Below, one piece after another: positions 35,401 to 45,830 of a DNA stretch of 64,000 bases. Position 1 is the stretch's first letter. Each line of letters starts with the position of its first letter. The DNA comes from Drosophila pseudoobscura. Its lineage: Eukaryota > Arthropoda > Insecta > Diptera > Drosophilidae. Below the pieces are notes generated by a model. The model saw only the letters and a list, made by a program, of their open reading frames with translations. It was not told where the DNA came from and did no database searches. The position numbers and the translations under genes were made by a program. The stretch spans positions 8,432,001 through 8,496,000 of the forward strand of contig NC_046680.1 of NCBI RefSeq assembly GCF_009870125.1, written 5' to 3'.

Positions 35401-38400
35401 ACACACAAAAATCGGTTGTTACATCCGTCGGAACACTAAGGGGGCTGTTTAAGCACCAGAATTGTAATGGAATACTGTACACCCCCAATCGGTATTAAAG
35501 ATGACCAATCATTGGATTTTTAACTATTCCTATACCTATTTTCCATTTAAATTCTTCACAACTTCAAGAACTTCATCGCGGGCTCTTAGAGATCTGTCAA
35601 TAACGGATCCATACAATTCATTGTCATTAGAATTTAACAAAAAGTACTATATGGTATGGGAGTACAGCCATGTTATGGGACACCCGTTTCACGACTGAAA
35701 AAGAACAACATGGCATAGACACATGACCGATAAGGACCGATCGTGCGTCCAATGCTAGATGGCTGAACTGAACCCCAAGATGAACCTTTGTGGTTCGGCT
35801 TTTAAGATGAGCATAATCGCAAATATATTTTGTGGACGATCTTGGAAATATTTCGGATTGAAGCGGATTTGATTGGATGGGGGATTGGGTGTGGTGGGTT
35901 CGTTATAATTGCTGCCAAGCCGATGGCGATATTCATTAATTCGCGATTGTCTGCTGCGAACAGAGATTAATTTAATTCGAACGCTTAAATACTCCGCAGG
36001 ACGACCAGGGCTATCATCGTGTGGAGAGCAATCTGTCCACATCGAATACGGCCACCAGTTTGGACACAATACTACCGGAGGATCCGTTTCTCTTCCCCCA
36101 AGCGGCGCCCCAGAGGCATCCACTGCCCCGACCACAGCAACAGCAACAGCAGCAGCGCCAGCAGCTGCGCCTGCTCGAGGACGAACCACCTCTGTCGTTT
36201 CGGCCACTGCTCGAGGACGACGACATCAACGAGCCACCCACACAGCCCTTTCAGCAACAGCAGCAGCGCACACCACTGCGGGCCAGCGGAAGCTTGGAGC
36301 TGACACCACTACCCCCACCACCCACGTCACAGGAGATACGCGAACATCGCGACCGACAGCAGCGCAGCGTGCCCGTGCCCGTGGAGGATCTGCAGAGGAG
36401 CAAGCAATCGCTGAAGGGCTCCCGCGTGTCCTTCGAGAAGAACAACGCCAGCAGCAAGCCTCCCGCACAGGCGGAGAGCAGCGACGAGGACAGCTTTGAG
36501 GACAAACGGATCGGGTTCCAGCAACAGAAGGCCACCAGCGTGGACCACAAGGGCATATTGAAGGACCTGAAGCACATTTTGGCCAACGACAATCGGCGCC
36601 AGTTCCAGGCCAAGAAGCACGTGTCGCTGGACGTGAAGGGAACTCGCTTCCTGCAGGACCTACTCAAGGAGTCATCCTCGGAGGAGGAGTTCCACAAGAC
36701 GCGCCGCGAGTTCCAGGGCCGCAAGCACCAGAGTCTCGATCCGCGTGTCACCTTCAAGCTAGACAAAGTATTACAGGGCTCCAGCACCGACAGCGACGAG
36801 GAGGGCGACGACCCGGAGCACAAGCGCCTCATCCACCGGCCCAAGGACATCACCAAGCCGCTCATTATCGACCTCAAGGATTTGGAGAGCGAAAGCGACG
36901 AGGACTTCCACACGTCGCGACAGCACTTCCAGCAGCAGCGCTCCATTAGCACAGATTCCCGCAAAAGGTGAGTCCCGGGGTCAAGGCATTATCTGGATCT
37001 GTCGCTAGGGGATCTTTTAGTACTGCCAGCTGTCGAGCGGGTAATTCGAAAACGTGTGCTAGGCGCCAGGGTAGGCATTAGGGGAACTCACACACAGAAC
37101 AATGATATATAATAGATATAGCAAGGCAATATGGAAAATCGATAGTCTTAAGTGGAATGAAAAGTGAATGGTTTACTGAAGAATACAGCTAAAAATTGTT
37201 AAAAATATACAGAAATAAGCAGGGAACCTCAGATGAACCCCAAGACGTCACCGGAAACTTAATGCGTAGCACGTTTATGCTCAGGCTAATTGAAGTGTCT
37301 GTCCGCTTAAGTGGAAGACGAATAGTATTTTGATAGTATAATGACGGTTAGTCACCTTCTAATCCAACATTGAAACGCAATTTCAGCCGTCGCCTGTACG
37401 AGATGGATGAAATGGGGAACAAGCGGGGCGAGAACATCCGTCATGCAGTGCCCTTTGTGCGCCAGATAACCGAAGATGGAAAACCCAAGCTGGAGGTCTA
37501 CAGGCCCACCACGAATCCCATCTATATATGGACACAGGTAGGTCGAACACTACAGAGTCAGAGTGTGCAATGGCTATTACTGGTCTCAGTCCATCCATGA
37601 GACCTATCCCTATCCCCCGAGGACACACCGTGCGGCTATTGTCAGCTCGTTAAGCTTGTTGGCGCCGCCACGGGCTGGATATAGTTATGGATTATGAATG
37701 GGCATTAATGCCATCATAAAGCATTCTTTGAGCCAATTTAAAGCCCAAGAAGCAGCCGCAGTCCCAGATTGTGGGTCAGAGCGGGGCATGCGTGTCGAGA
37801 GCTATTTTCGCACGCCTTGAATTATAATTCGCTGGCGCTGGCGCTGGTGCTGGCACTCGCACTGCCGTTCACTTTAATTGAAATTAACGCATTTAGTTAT
37901 GACCAGACTAAAAATACTTGTATCTGATGGATCGTATTGGATACGAGTCGAATGCAATGCTCCCTCAGGGGATAAGGGCCTCTCCTGTGTGTGGGTCCGG
38001 CAGTTGCACTTTGCTTCGTCCTCGCCAGAGACGTTTGCCACGCGTTCGCTCGCTGCCGCTGCCGGACTCCCGCGATTTCCAGGCCCAGACCCAGACCCAG
38101 ACTCAAGCAGAAACAACTGCAGCTTCTTCGTGCCCGCTTTGGGGATGCTTATCAATCCGAGTGTCTCTCCCACACGTAAATAGCGTGATAAGATGCCGCG
38201 CTGCCACTAAAGGCATCGCGCATAATCGATTGAGTACGCTGCTGTGCAGCAGCAGTGCGGTCAATAAGTGATAAGCCGCAAAACTGCATCTACATAACCG
38301 TCTTTACATATATGTTTTCGTCGTTCATGTGTGCCTGCCCGCGCTTATGTATGTACGTGCCTAAGCCTAACAAATAGATCGCCAAACGGTTCGATTCTCC

Positions 38401-41400
38401 AAAAACTGCAACTGCAAAATGACAAGTTTCAGTTGAGTTTCGTCGGGCGAACGGCAAACGTGCTGAAAGCATTCAGGAGTGCAAGGCTTAAAGTGAAAGG
38501 CAGCCCCCAGCCGCAACCTTGTTTGCATTCGGATCGAAACAGATCTATCCATAAATCCGCTAAACACAAAGCACTGATCATGAAGATCTTGATGCGTGCG
38601 GACACCCATGTGTCCTTCGCCGTGCCCGTGGAGGAGCCCAAGGCCATTTGCACCTTCTCTCAGGTGGATTTCCCTTGATTTCCCTTGTCCTTGATCTCTA
38701 TAGATCTTTGAAAGTGTTTGGCTTTTAATTAAATATTATATTCCTTGTTGTTTTTTACAGGTCTTGGCTGCTTTGAGCGTGTCTCTGGGCTCTCTCGTGG
38801 TGGGCTTTGTCAGCGCCTACACCTCCCCGGCCTTGGTGTCAATGACGAACAGAAATATGACTTCGTTTGAGGTCACTCCGCAAGCGGTAAGTAGCAAGTA
38901 GCAAGCAGCAAAATCCAGCAAATGTACTATCGAATCTCTGTGGGGGTATCAGAAATGTGGAATTTCTTAAAGTGAAAACAGCACAAGCAAGATGATGGCT
39001 TTGGCCTCGTTTTAAAAATGGGCTGCCATTGAATTCGGTTCAGCAAGAATCTCCTTTCGATCCTTTCTGCTTTATCTGCTGCAAAATCTTCCACATTTTT
39101 CCAGAGTACTTTCTTCCCTATTGAATTCCCATCAAATTTCATAATCAATCGAATTTCCTTCTCCACTTGCAGGCCTCTTGGGTGGGCGGCATCATGCCCT
39201 TGGCTGGTCTAGCCGGTGGCATTGCTGGCGGACCCTTCATCGAGTATTTGGGCAGGCGCAACACCATCCTGGCCACGGCCATACCCTTCATTGTGTCCTC
39301 GCTGCTGATTGCCTGTGCCGTGAATGTGGCCATGGTGCTGGCAGGACGTTTCCTGGCTGGATTCTGTGTGGGCATCGCCTCGCTGTCGCTGCCCGTTTAT
39401 CTGGGCGAGACGGTCCAGCCGGAGGTGCGCGGCACTCTCGGACTGCTGCCGACGGCCTTTGGTAACATTGGCATACTGTTGTGCTTTGTAGCCGGAACGT
39501 ACATGGACTGGTCAATGCTGGCCTTCCTGGGGGCCGCATTGCCTGTGCCGTTCCTCATCCTGATGTTCCTCATCCCGGAGACGCCGCGCTGGTTTGTGAG
39601 CCGCGGTCGGGAGGAGAAGGCCCGCAAGGCACTCTCGTGGCTGCGCGGCAAAGAGGCTGATGTGGAGCCGGAGCTGAAGGGACTGATGCGGTCGCAGGCC
39701 GACGCCGATCGCCAGGCCACCCAGAACAAGATGATGGAGCTACTGAAGCGCAACAACCTGAAGCCGTTGTCCATCTCCCTGGGTCTGATGTTCTTCCAGC
39801 AGCTGAGCGGTATCAATGCCGTCATCTTCTACACTGTGTCCATTTTCAAGGATGCCGGCTCGACCATCGACGGCAATCTCTGCACCATCATTGTGGGTAT
39901 CGTCAATTTCATGGCCACCTTCATAGCCACCCTCCTGATTGATCGCGCCGGACGCAAGGTGAGTTCCGAATGGCCAAAGCCTCGAGAATATTGTCCCTCT
40001 TTACTGACGCTTCCCGTTTTCTGGCAGATTCTGCTGTACGTGTCCAACATAGCCATGATCATCACCCTGTTTGTGCTGGGCGGCTTCTTCTACTGCAAGT
40101 CGCATGGACAAGACGTGAGCCAGCTGGGTTGGCTGCCGCTGAGCTGTTTCGTCATCTACATTCTGGGCTTCTCGCTGGGCTTCGGCCCCATTCCCTGGCT
40201 GATGATGGGCGAAATTCTGCCGTCGAAGATTCGCGGCTCAGCTGCCTCTGTGGCCACCGCCTTCAACTGGTCCTGCACTTTCGTGGTGACCAAGACGTTC
40301 CAGGATATGATTGGTGAGTAGCCAAAATATAGAGTCCCAAAAGAAGAGGTTGCTAATGAATGTTCCTCGATCCTCTTTAGATTTCATGGGCGCCCATGGA
40401 GCCTTCTGGCTGTTTGGATCCATCTGCTTCATTGGCCTATTCTTTGTGATATTGTACGTGCCCGAGACGCAGGGCAAGACGCTGGAGGATATCGAGCGCA
40501 AGATGATGGGCCGCGTGCGCCGCATGTCGTCGGTGGCGAACATGAAGCCGCTGGCCTTCAACATGTAATCATGTGGAGTCGAGAGTCCACACAGTCCATG
40601 GCCATAATCAAGGATCTGAATGCGATCAAACCAAATATTAGACTAGTGCCTTTAGTGCTTAAGTTGTGTAACAGCGCAATGGATAAAAGTAGGAGAACCC
40701 GGTCAGGCGACACCAAGACGAGGACGAGAAGGATTTGGGTCCTGATATTGTTAGTCCTAGCTATCGTGTAATGCTTAGCAAAAGAATTTCCTTTCTACAC
40801 ACATAATTGTTACTATTATTTATAGCCATTAAGTGCATAGTTTTATTATGTATGTAAATTATGATGATTTTAGCCACTAGTTTCTTTGTTGATAGATATC
40901 TGGCGAGGATGATTGCTCCCAGACCAACCACAGATCGATCAGCTTTAATTTATCGGTGTAAAAAATGACATAAACACGTAGATCTAAATATAAGGACACA
41001 CAAAACCCCCCGAAACAATCTCCCTTACAAAATACACCAATTGGCTATATATATATATACAAATATCGAATATATAATTGTATACTGTACCTAAGTCCTA
41101 AGCGTATCTATATTTAAAAACTAATTTAAAATACAATCAAACCAAATTGAAGTGCATTTTCTCCTGATGTTGCTGCTGCTGCTGCTGGAATTTCCCTAGC
41201 CAGTCAGTCACGCCCCTCTCTGGGTCAAGTGGAAACCGAAGCCAAATGCACAAACTAACATACGACCTTCAGGGTGCAGTTTGAACAGTTGGAACAATGT
41301 CAGCGGCTCAAAATACGTGAGTTTCATTGGAAATATGCCCCGCCAGAGTCTAGGCTAAATACAGCCAAACGGATGGCCATTCCAGATGCACATGAACTAC

Positions 41401-42336
41401 AAAAATAGAAACGCATTTACGTCCGCCCCGTCCAGTGGACTGGCAACAGCATTTTGTATTGTATAATTGACAATTGCATTTAATATTTGTAGAGACATTT
41501 GGCTGCTGACGCTGCAACGGAGTGATAGTGATGCAGATAAGGCAGAGCATTACATGGGCCTCGGTTCGATTCGGGGTTCGTTCCTTATCGGATTCCCATT
41601 AGGACAGGGACTGAAAGCGGTGCACTCGCCCGATGCCTGACTGATTCTAGACAGATCTAGAATTTGTTGCCTCAATTCGAATCTCTGATTGCCTGTGTAA
41701 TCTGTTGTTTAATTTGCCTGGATTGAACTGGTAATGGGGGCAGTCACGCACAATGGAGTTGCTCTACAATCCTTAACGATTTAGTATACAATTTAATATC
41801 TATTGCAGCATCTACCCACAGGCACCCGGAGGGCAAGTTACAATTCAATACAGAGTGGATGGAACTATGAAGCCTGTACAGGGATACCACTGACCTCCGC
41901 TCCAAGCAACAGCTCGAGCCAGTTGGAAATGATAGAATGAATAGGATCATTGAAGGTTATCCATGGACACATGTTAATATCTTGATACCAATCATTTCCC
42001 TTGGCAATAGCTTCAAGTTGAATCTTGTTACTCATTCCATCAGTCATTCCTTTCCCTTTGTTTCATTGTCTCTTTGGTTTCAACCGAATCTGCTGTATTC
42101 ACTGATCGCCTTGACTTTTCGAAATGTGGTTAGCTGTTTACATATTCAGTGCCCAATATAAATGCAATCTACTTACCCATTACTTGCACACGACAAATCG
42201 CGCAAATGTCGCACTCCACATCCCAGCTCCACATAGCCACCGCGTTCCATTTTTTCAGGGTGAACATATTCTCCGGTTTGCTGGTGTCGCTGTCATCCGT
42301 GGGTCGGTCCATTGAGCTCTCTGGGTCGTCGGCCAT
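21327..42336 (-). CDS. Roc2/Rbx2 (RNF7) RING-box protein with a 20.7-kb intron
   Basis: RING-H2 subunit of cullin-RING ubiquitin ligases (CUL5 and neddylation partner in animals). Exon 1 is 42336-42177 and exon 2 is 21508-21327. Exon 1 ends after G with donor GTAAGT; exon 2 begins AC after a CTTCCAG acceptor, completing an Asp codon. The product is 113 residues, the length of human RNF7. The Trp-rich strand [10 protein letters not shown] (31-40) inserts into cullins. Zinc ligands are visible as C42, C45, C48, C56, C59, C73, C80, H82, H85, C88, C99 and C102. Initiation is taken at ATG 42336 (AAACATGG context). A DRE lies at 42432-42439 and a minus-strand AATAAA at about 21238-21243. Tret1, a DUF1091 gene and a tRNA-Met lie inside the intron. 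The pairing of two distant exons rests on family match and phase, not on transcripts. Confidence 0.9.
21509..23346. other. Roc2 intron, 3' part, no nested gene seen
   Basis: A 219-codon plus-strand open frame from 21854 spans a (GT)n tract, shows no domain and lacks coding composition, so I do not call it. The rest is AT-rich. Confidence 0.4.
23347..23989 (+). CDS. DUF1091 (DM8) secreted protein, nested in the Roc2 intron
   Basis: Three exons (23347-23397, 23451-23786, 23843-23989) give 177 residues. A signal peptide is clear ([17 protein letters not shown]). The mature part has the insect DUF1091 pattern: FTNVKC, then [39 protein letters not shown], and HSCPWKENHM near the C-terminal third, with conserved cysteines. 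Both introns use the unusual donor GTGGGT; a more typical GTAAGA five bases later would put exon 2 out of frame. DUF1091 proteins form a large, fast-evolving fly family, some linked to chemosensation and some male-expressed; the role here is unknown. A paralogue lies at 53727. Confidence 0.85.
23990..27873. other. Roc2 intron, middle part
   Basis: No gene supported. The stretch contains a C-rich tract (24832-24876), a CRE-like TGACGTCA near 25761-25768, and a plus-strand TATA-like CATATAAAAGG near 27194 that could mark an unannotated promoter. Several GC-rich segments around 25.5-25.9 kb have no open coding exon with splice support. Confidence 0.4.
24832..24876 (-). other. G-quadruplex candidate in Roc2 pre-mRNA sense
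   Basis: On the minus strand, the sense of Roc2 transcription, this stretch has at least five closely spaced runs of four or five G separated by TT, TTA or TC. That pattern is able to form an intramolecular quadruplex in the nascent RNA or DNA. Confidence 0.6.
27874..27946 (-). tRNA. tRNA-Met, elongator (anticodon CAU)
   Basis: Identical over all 73 nt to the tRNA at 21076-21148, but on the minus strand and inside the large Roc2 intron, in the same sense as Roc2. The cloverleaf is intact, with T loop GTTCGAG and anticodon CAT. Confidence 0.95.
27947..32393. other. Roc2 intron upstream of Tret1, no gene seen
   Basis: Microsatellites, (ACAT)-type runs near 29107-29135 and 29725-29760, and (CT)n tracts near 28853-28874 and 30984-30998. 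No exon with splice support was found. Enhancers for Tret1 could lie here. Confidence 0.4.
32394..32438. repeat. (GA)n tract
   Basis: An almost pure GA repeat about 130 bp upstream of the Tret1 start site. GA tracts bind GAGA factor in Drosophila promoters. Confidence 0.8.
32540..32614 (+). promoter_or_regulatory. Tret1 long-form promoter and leader exon
   Basis: TATATAAG at 32540-32547 is followed about 33 bases later by an initiator, TCAGT (A at 32574). A donor GTAATA after 32614 ends a short leader exon. The matching acceptor TTACAG at 35081-35086 precedes the start exon. The GA tract upstream supports promoter function. The start site is inferred from motifs only. Confidence 0.55.
32615..35086 (+). 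other. Tret1 leader intron
   Basis: Non-coding. It contains a short GGACT tandem repeat near 33066-33086, a 14-A run near 33168, (GT)n tracts near 33381-33400 and a (CTAT)n-like run near 35008-35035. Confidence 0.45.
35232..40568 (+). CDS. Facilitated trehalose transporter Tret1, long form
   Basis: Major-facilitator sugar carrier in the plasma membrane that moves trehalose down its gradient between fat body, haemolymph and other tissues. Exons 35232-35333, 36000-36967, 37387-37537, 38761-38886, 39173-39958, 40028-40313 and 40381-40568 agree in phase and give 868 residues. About 410 N-terminal residues are cytosolic, with glutamine-rich stretches and four copies of an R-x-x-F-Q-x-x-K/R-x-x-S-x-D motif. 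Twelve membrane helices follow. Family marks are visible: [50 protein letters not shown] and [12 protein letters not shown]. The last exon ends FNM. The gene lies on the opposite strand within the Roc2 intron. Confidence 0.95.
38580..38663 (+). CDS. Tret1 alternative first coding exon (short form)
   Basis: ATG at 38580 opens [20 protein letters not shown] and the exon ends at CAG before a GTGGAT donor, phase 0, matching the start of the shared exon at 38761. The resulting protein has 489 residues, lacks the long cytosolic N-terminus and starts like the short Tret1 forms of D. melanogaster. It implies a second promoter upstream, between about 37.6 and 38.5 kb, where I see no clear TATA box. 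The weak donor may favour the long form where both are transcribed. Confidence 0.85.
40569..42176. other. Tret1 3' UTR and end of the Roc2 intron
   Basis: AT-rich. A probable Tret1 3' end lies before about 41150. A (CTG)n run occurs near 41170-41186. No other gene is supported. Confidence 0.45.
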
Positions 42337-42424
42337 GTTTGGCGAGTCAATCACCTCGTTGAAATTGAAAATTAATTGAATCGTATTAATTGAAAATTAC
42401 AAACAAAACAAACAATTATTGCAC

Positions 42425-42690
42425 GGAGACTTATCGATAAAGTCGATAAAATATACCCGTCTGAACCTCAGAAATATACCTAAGTATACCGTCTCATTTA
42501 AAAAATATACCGTAAATATACTGACAAATTCAAGTTCTATTTTACATATTCCTCGATTTTGATATTCCGTGGAATATTCTCAGCTATATAGAACATTTAA
42601 CCATGCCCACATAATTTTATACGATTAATAAATCAATTTTCTACTTGACTGGTTTATTTCAAACACTTGCTTTTATTGCATTTTACGCAA
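42425..42690 (-). promoter_or_regulatory. Roc2 promoter: dispersed promoter-type repeat, copy B
   Basis: On the minus strand, this lies just upstream of the Roc2 ATG. It has a DRE at 42432-42439, then ATATACC elements at about 42450-42515, then the conserved tail running to GCTTTTATTGCATTTTACGC. It aligns with copy A (8838-9065) in the same orientation and with copy C (60959-61200) reversed. In copy B a DRE replaces the motif 1 of the other two. Confidence 0.75.
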
Positions 42691-42762
42691 AAAGAGGTTT
42701 TAGCGAAAATGGTCTGTCAACCGGTTCAAGTTCGGTTATCGATACTATCGACTTGATACATG

Positions 42763-42821
42763 TGGTGCGCGCCAAATAGACATTGTTTGAAAGTTAATGA
42801 GCGAAAAGGATTTCAATGCAA
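42763..42821. repeat. 59-bp dispersed repeat, copy 2
   Basis: Matches 19771-19829 (TGGTGCGCGCCAAATAG start). A DRE pair at 42737-42752 lies just before it, as DRE sites lie before the other copy. Confidence 0.75.
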
Positions 42822-43337
42822 TCTTTTTTTTCTAAAACATCTCTGTCACTGCGACGTTAAATTGACATTCACGACTTGCACTTAAGTCTGCGCTTTGCCA
42901 TGTATTAAATGACCATGTTAATAAATATAATGAATTATTGTAGTTTTTAGTACTAGTACAGCTGTTCACTTTCAACCGAAGTTGCTATTTCAGCGAGTAC
43001 TTACCTTTGCCGACCAAAGTCTGGTATGATTCCTCCACCTTTGTATCCGGTCTTTCGTATCATCTTTCCTCTGTGCACTCCTTGTCCACGCTGCTGTCCA
43101 TTTCGAATAGCTTGAAAAGTATTTGCATTGCTTACAGCGAGATATCTAGCTTATTTCAAATTTCTTTTAGCTTATTTTAACTTAAAAAAATTTAGTACAA
43201 AACCATTTTTGTTTCTGATTTGATTGTAATATTTTTTAATTTGTATCGATAAATCGGACAAAAATCATATATGTTGTTCGTATTTTGGTATATCGTCCAA
43301 TTTTGTGTATAAATGTAAGGTAATTATTCGCTGATAA

Positions 43338-44124
43338 GTTTCAATCACACTTCAGTATTGTACATGTTTGCACATTTACATACAAAAAATGCGCAATTTG
43401 CCAACTGACCCCACAAAAGCGTACTGCTGTTTTTGTAAGCAACAATAGGAGCCAAGTTGAAATTACGGCAGCATGCTGTCGTCCAGCATGCTTGCGTCCA
43501 ATGTAAGCATGGCACAAGCTAACAAAATACCTTTTGTTAGAAAGTCTTCAAAATCAGAGGAGCAAATGCCTGCATTTTGTTTGTACATTGCTGAGCACTC
43601 GGCCATGGCATAATGAAATGGATAAAATCATGTAATTACATTAATAAAAAATGCAATTATCCCATATTTTGATGTGTTTTATGGTTAGTGTAGTTGTAAG
43701 CTTATTCTAGCTTTTTTCTCTTCAATCTAGCTTATGGTGACTCTCAAAATCTGGCAGCACTGGTACCCAGTGTGCCCGCAGCGCAACACCAACGGTCACA
43801 TTACAAGCTGAATTTTGTATATAAAGCAACGACGCCAGAGCCACAATCGGCCCGCCATCGGCCCAACACATCCGCCTCGAATTCCTCTCGAACCGTACTT
43901 CAACCTCCGCAACCAGACTTCTCGGAGCGTAATTGAACCTCCGCAACCACACTTCTCGGAGCGTAATTGAACCTCCGCAACCAGACTTCTCGGAGCGTAA
44001 TTGAACCTCCGCAACCAGACTTCTCGGAGCGTAATTGAACCTCCGCAACCAGACTTCTCGGAGCGTAATTAAACCTCCGCAACCACACTTCTCGGAGCAT
44101 TCTGGATATCTATGTAAAGTCTGC
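43338..44124 (+). mobile_element. Duplicated about 0.8-kb element, left copy
   Basis: From GTTTCAATCACACTTCAG to CTATGTAAAGTCTGC this is nearly identical to 49319-50180 in the same orientation. The left copy has a 27-bp stretch at about 43668-43694 missing from the right one, and 6 instead of 9 units of a 34-bp minisatellite. A TATATAAAG box at about 43818 precedes the array. I see no coding capacity for transposition. It is probably a non-autonomous element; Helitron-like is possible but unproven. Confidence 0.75.
43903..44097 (+). repeat. 34-bp minisatellite, array 1 (about 6 units)
   Basis: The unit contains ACCTCCGCAACCAGA then CTTCTCGGAGCGTAATTGA. Units differ at one to three positions. 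On the minus strand the unit is open in all three frames, which creates spurious repetitive proteins. Confidence 0.95.
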
Positions 44125-44267
44125 TCTTGTTTGCAGCCCGGCTGCTGGGATGGAATTATCACATGTTCCAGGATGCGAAAACTCGGATTATGGGTCGATT
44201 TCTGTTGGGATAGAATAGATAGATAGATGTGATCTTGTGAATTTCAAGTTTAATTGCATTTACTTAC

Positions 44268-44762
44268 TGATTGTGTCTGCACCACCACACTCGGTTTGTC
44301 TGCGGGCGATTGGTACATCTTCATATCTCCGACACTGGGCGGCACGCCCACTCCTGCATCCACCCAGATTGGCACCTCGGAAGTTGTTCCCTTGCTGGAA
44401 TTCCCCTTTAAAACGGTTGACGACATGGATACTATCTGGGCCGCGGTGCCAGACAGTACCTGAACAATTTCCAACAAACTTTCCGCGGGAATCATCACCA
44501 TCAAACTGACGCTTGATTGCCCAGGGTTGGCTGCGGCCGTCAGTAGGGCCAACTGCTCCAACTGTGCTGCTGTGAGATTGGAGCAATCAAAGCTATCATC
44601 AGCAATCTCGGCCGTCTGCTGGCAACCGACTTCAGGCTTTTGCTGCAGAGGCAAATCGCACTTCGGCAGAGAATTTATACATTCCAGTATAGATTCTTTT
44701 TCTCCAATTTTATATTGGCCGACCGGGGGGGGACCACAATTAAAATTAATATTGAATGACAT
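44268..44762 (-). CDS. Orphan first coding exon, unknown protein
   Basis: ATG (44762, AAAAATGTC context) opens 165 codons, starting MSFNINFNCGPPPVGQYKIG, up to a consensus donor GTAAGT after 44268. Codon and amino-acid composition look like a real protein (for example NLTAAQLEQLALLTAAANPG) and I recognise no domain. A possible next exon on the same strand lies at about 43105-43060, where an AG acceptor would continue LFEMDSSVDKECTEER and stop. It sits between two minisatellite arrays in a repeat island, so it may be a young gene, a captured fragment, or the remnant of a gene broken by repeats. Confidence 0.5.
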
Positions 44763-44865
44763 TTTTAATTCTTCTTCTTCGTCTCTTCTTCATTCACTTT
44801 AACCACTCACATTTGCCAAAGAAGTAGTACCGTACCGTTATGTTTTCGCTTTTCTTTTTTGCATG

Positions 44866-45383
44866 CTGCAACCAGACTTCTCGGAGCGTAATTGAACCTC
44901 CGCAACCAGACTTCTCGTAGCGTAATTGAACCTCCGCAACTAGACTTCTCGGAGCGTAAATAAACCTCCGCAACTAGACTTCTTGGAGCGTAATTGAACC
45001 TCCGCAACTAGACTTCTCGGAGCGTAAGTAAACCTCCGCAACTAGACTTCTCGGAGCGTAATTGAACCTCCGCAACTAGACTTCTCGGAGTGTTTTTGAA
45101 CCTCCGCAACCACACTTCTTGGAGCGTAATTGAACCTCCGCAACCACACTTCTTGGAGCGTAATTGAACCTCCGCAACCAGACTTCTCGGAGCGTAATTG
45201 AACCTCCGCAACCAGACTTCTCGGAGCGTAATTGAACCTCCGCAACCACACTTCTTGGAGCGTAATTGAACCTCCGCAACCACACTTCTTGGAGCGTAAT
45301 CTAACCTCCGCAACCACACTTCTTGGAGCGAAATTGAACCTCCGCAACCACACTTCTTGGAGCGTAATTGAACCTCCGCAACC
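44866..45383 (+). repeat. 34-bp minisatellite, array 2 (about 15 units)
   Basis: Same unit as arrays 1 and 3, with more variants (CTTCTTGGAGCG, CAACTAGACTT, GTAAGTAAACC). No flanking copy of the 0.8-kb element is present here, so the array has expanded alone or lost its flanks. Confidence 0.95.
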
Positions 45384-45830
45384 GCATTTTGTCTGTGATA
45401 ATTGGTGCTGTGCATAGTCCCTCATTTAGCTAAGCTGGCAGTTCTGTGGTGCAAATGAAAAAATCTAATGATGAGTGCCTGCCTGTGTTGTAATTTCGTC
45501 TGGTCGGTTCTTTTGTTGGATATATCATTATGTTTGGCTGCTCGTTTAACCAGTCGTGTAATATTTGTCCGTTGGTGTTCATGTGTGTTGGACTATGGTC
45601 TGGGATATATATGTGGATGAGTAAATCTTATATGTAAGTATATATATATAACATGAGTTTTCACTGACTAGTGTTGTATCTAAGACTATTCGGATCGAGG
45701 CTATTCAATTTCCTATGATAGAATAACAAATAACTGGCCCCCGATCTGTCAGAGAGAGGCAAGTATTTGTGTTAGGTATTACTGCGGCCTCCGCCGCCAT
45801 GGGACTCTATGTTCTGATCGCCCCACTTAC

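Noticed and set aside
36226-36964. Minus-strand open frames across the Tret1 N-terminal exon
   Set aside because: They are antisense to a well-supported, spliced Tret1 exon with family-matching sequence.
43903-45383. CRISPR-like regularly spaced repeats
   Set aside because: The 34-bp units are directly contiguous with no unique spacers, and the genome is animal; this is a minisatellite.
45008-45425. Long repetitive minus-strand open frames over the minisatellites
   Set aside because: The 34-bp unit lacks stops on the minus strand in every frame, so long open frames arise automatically; no start context or transcript evidence.
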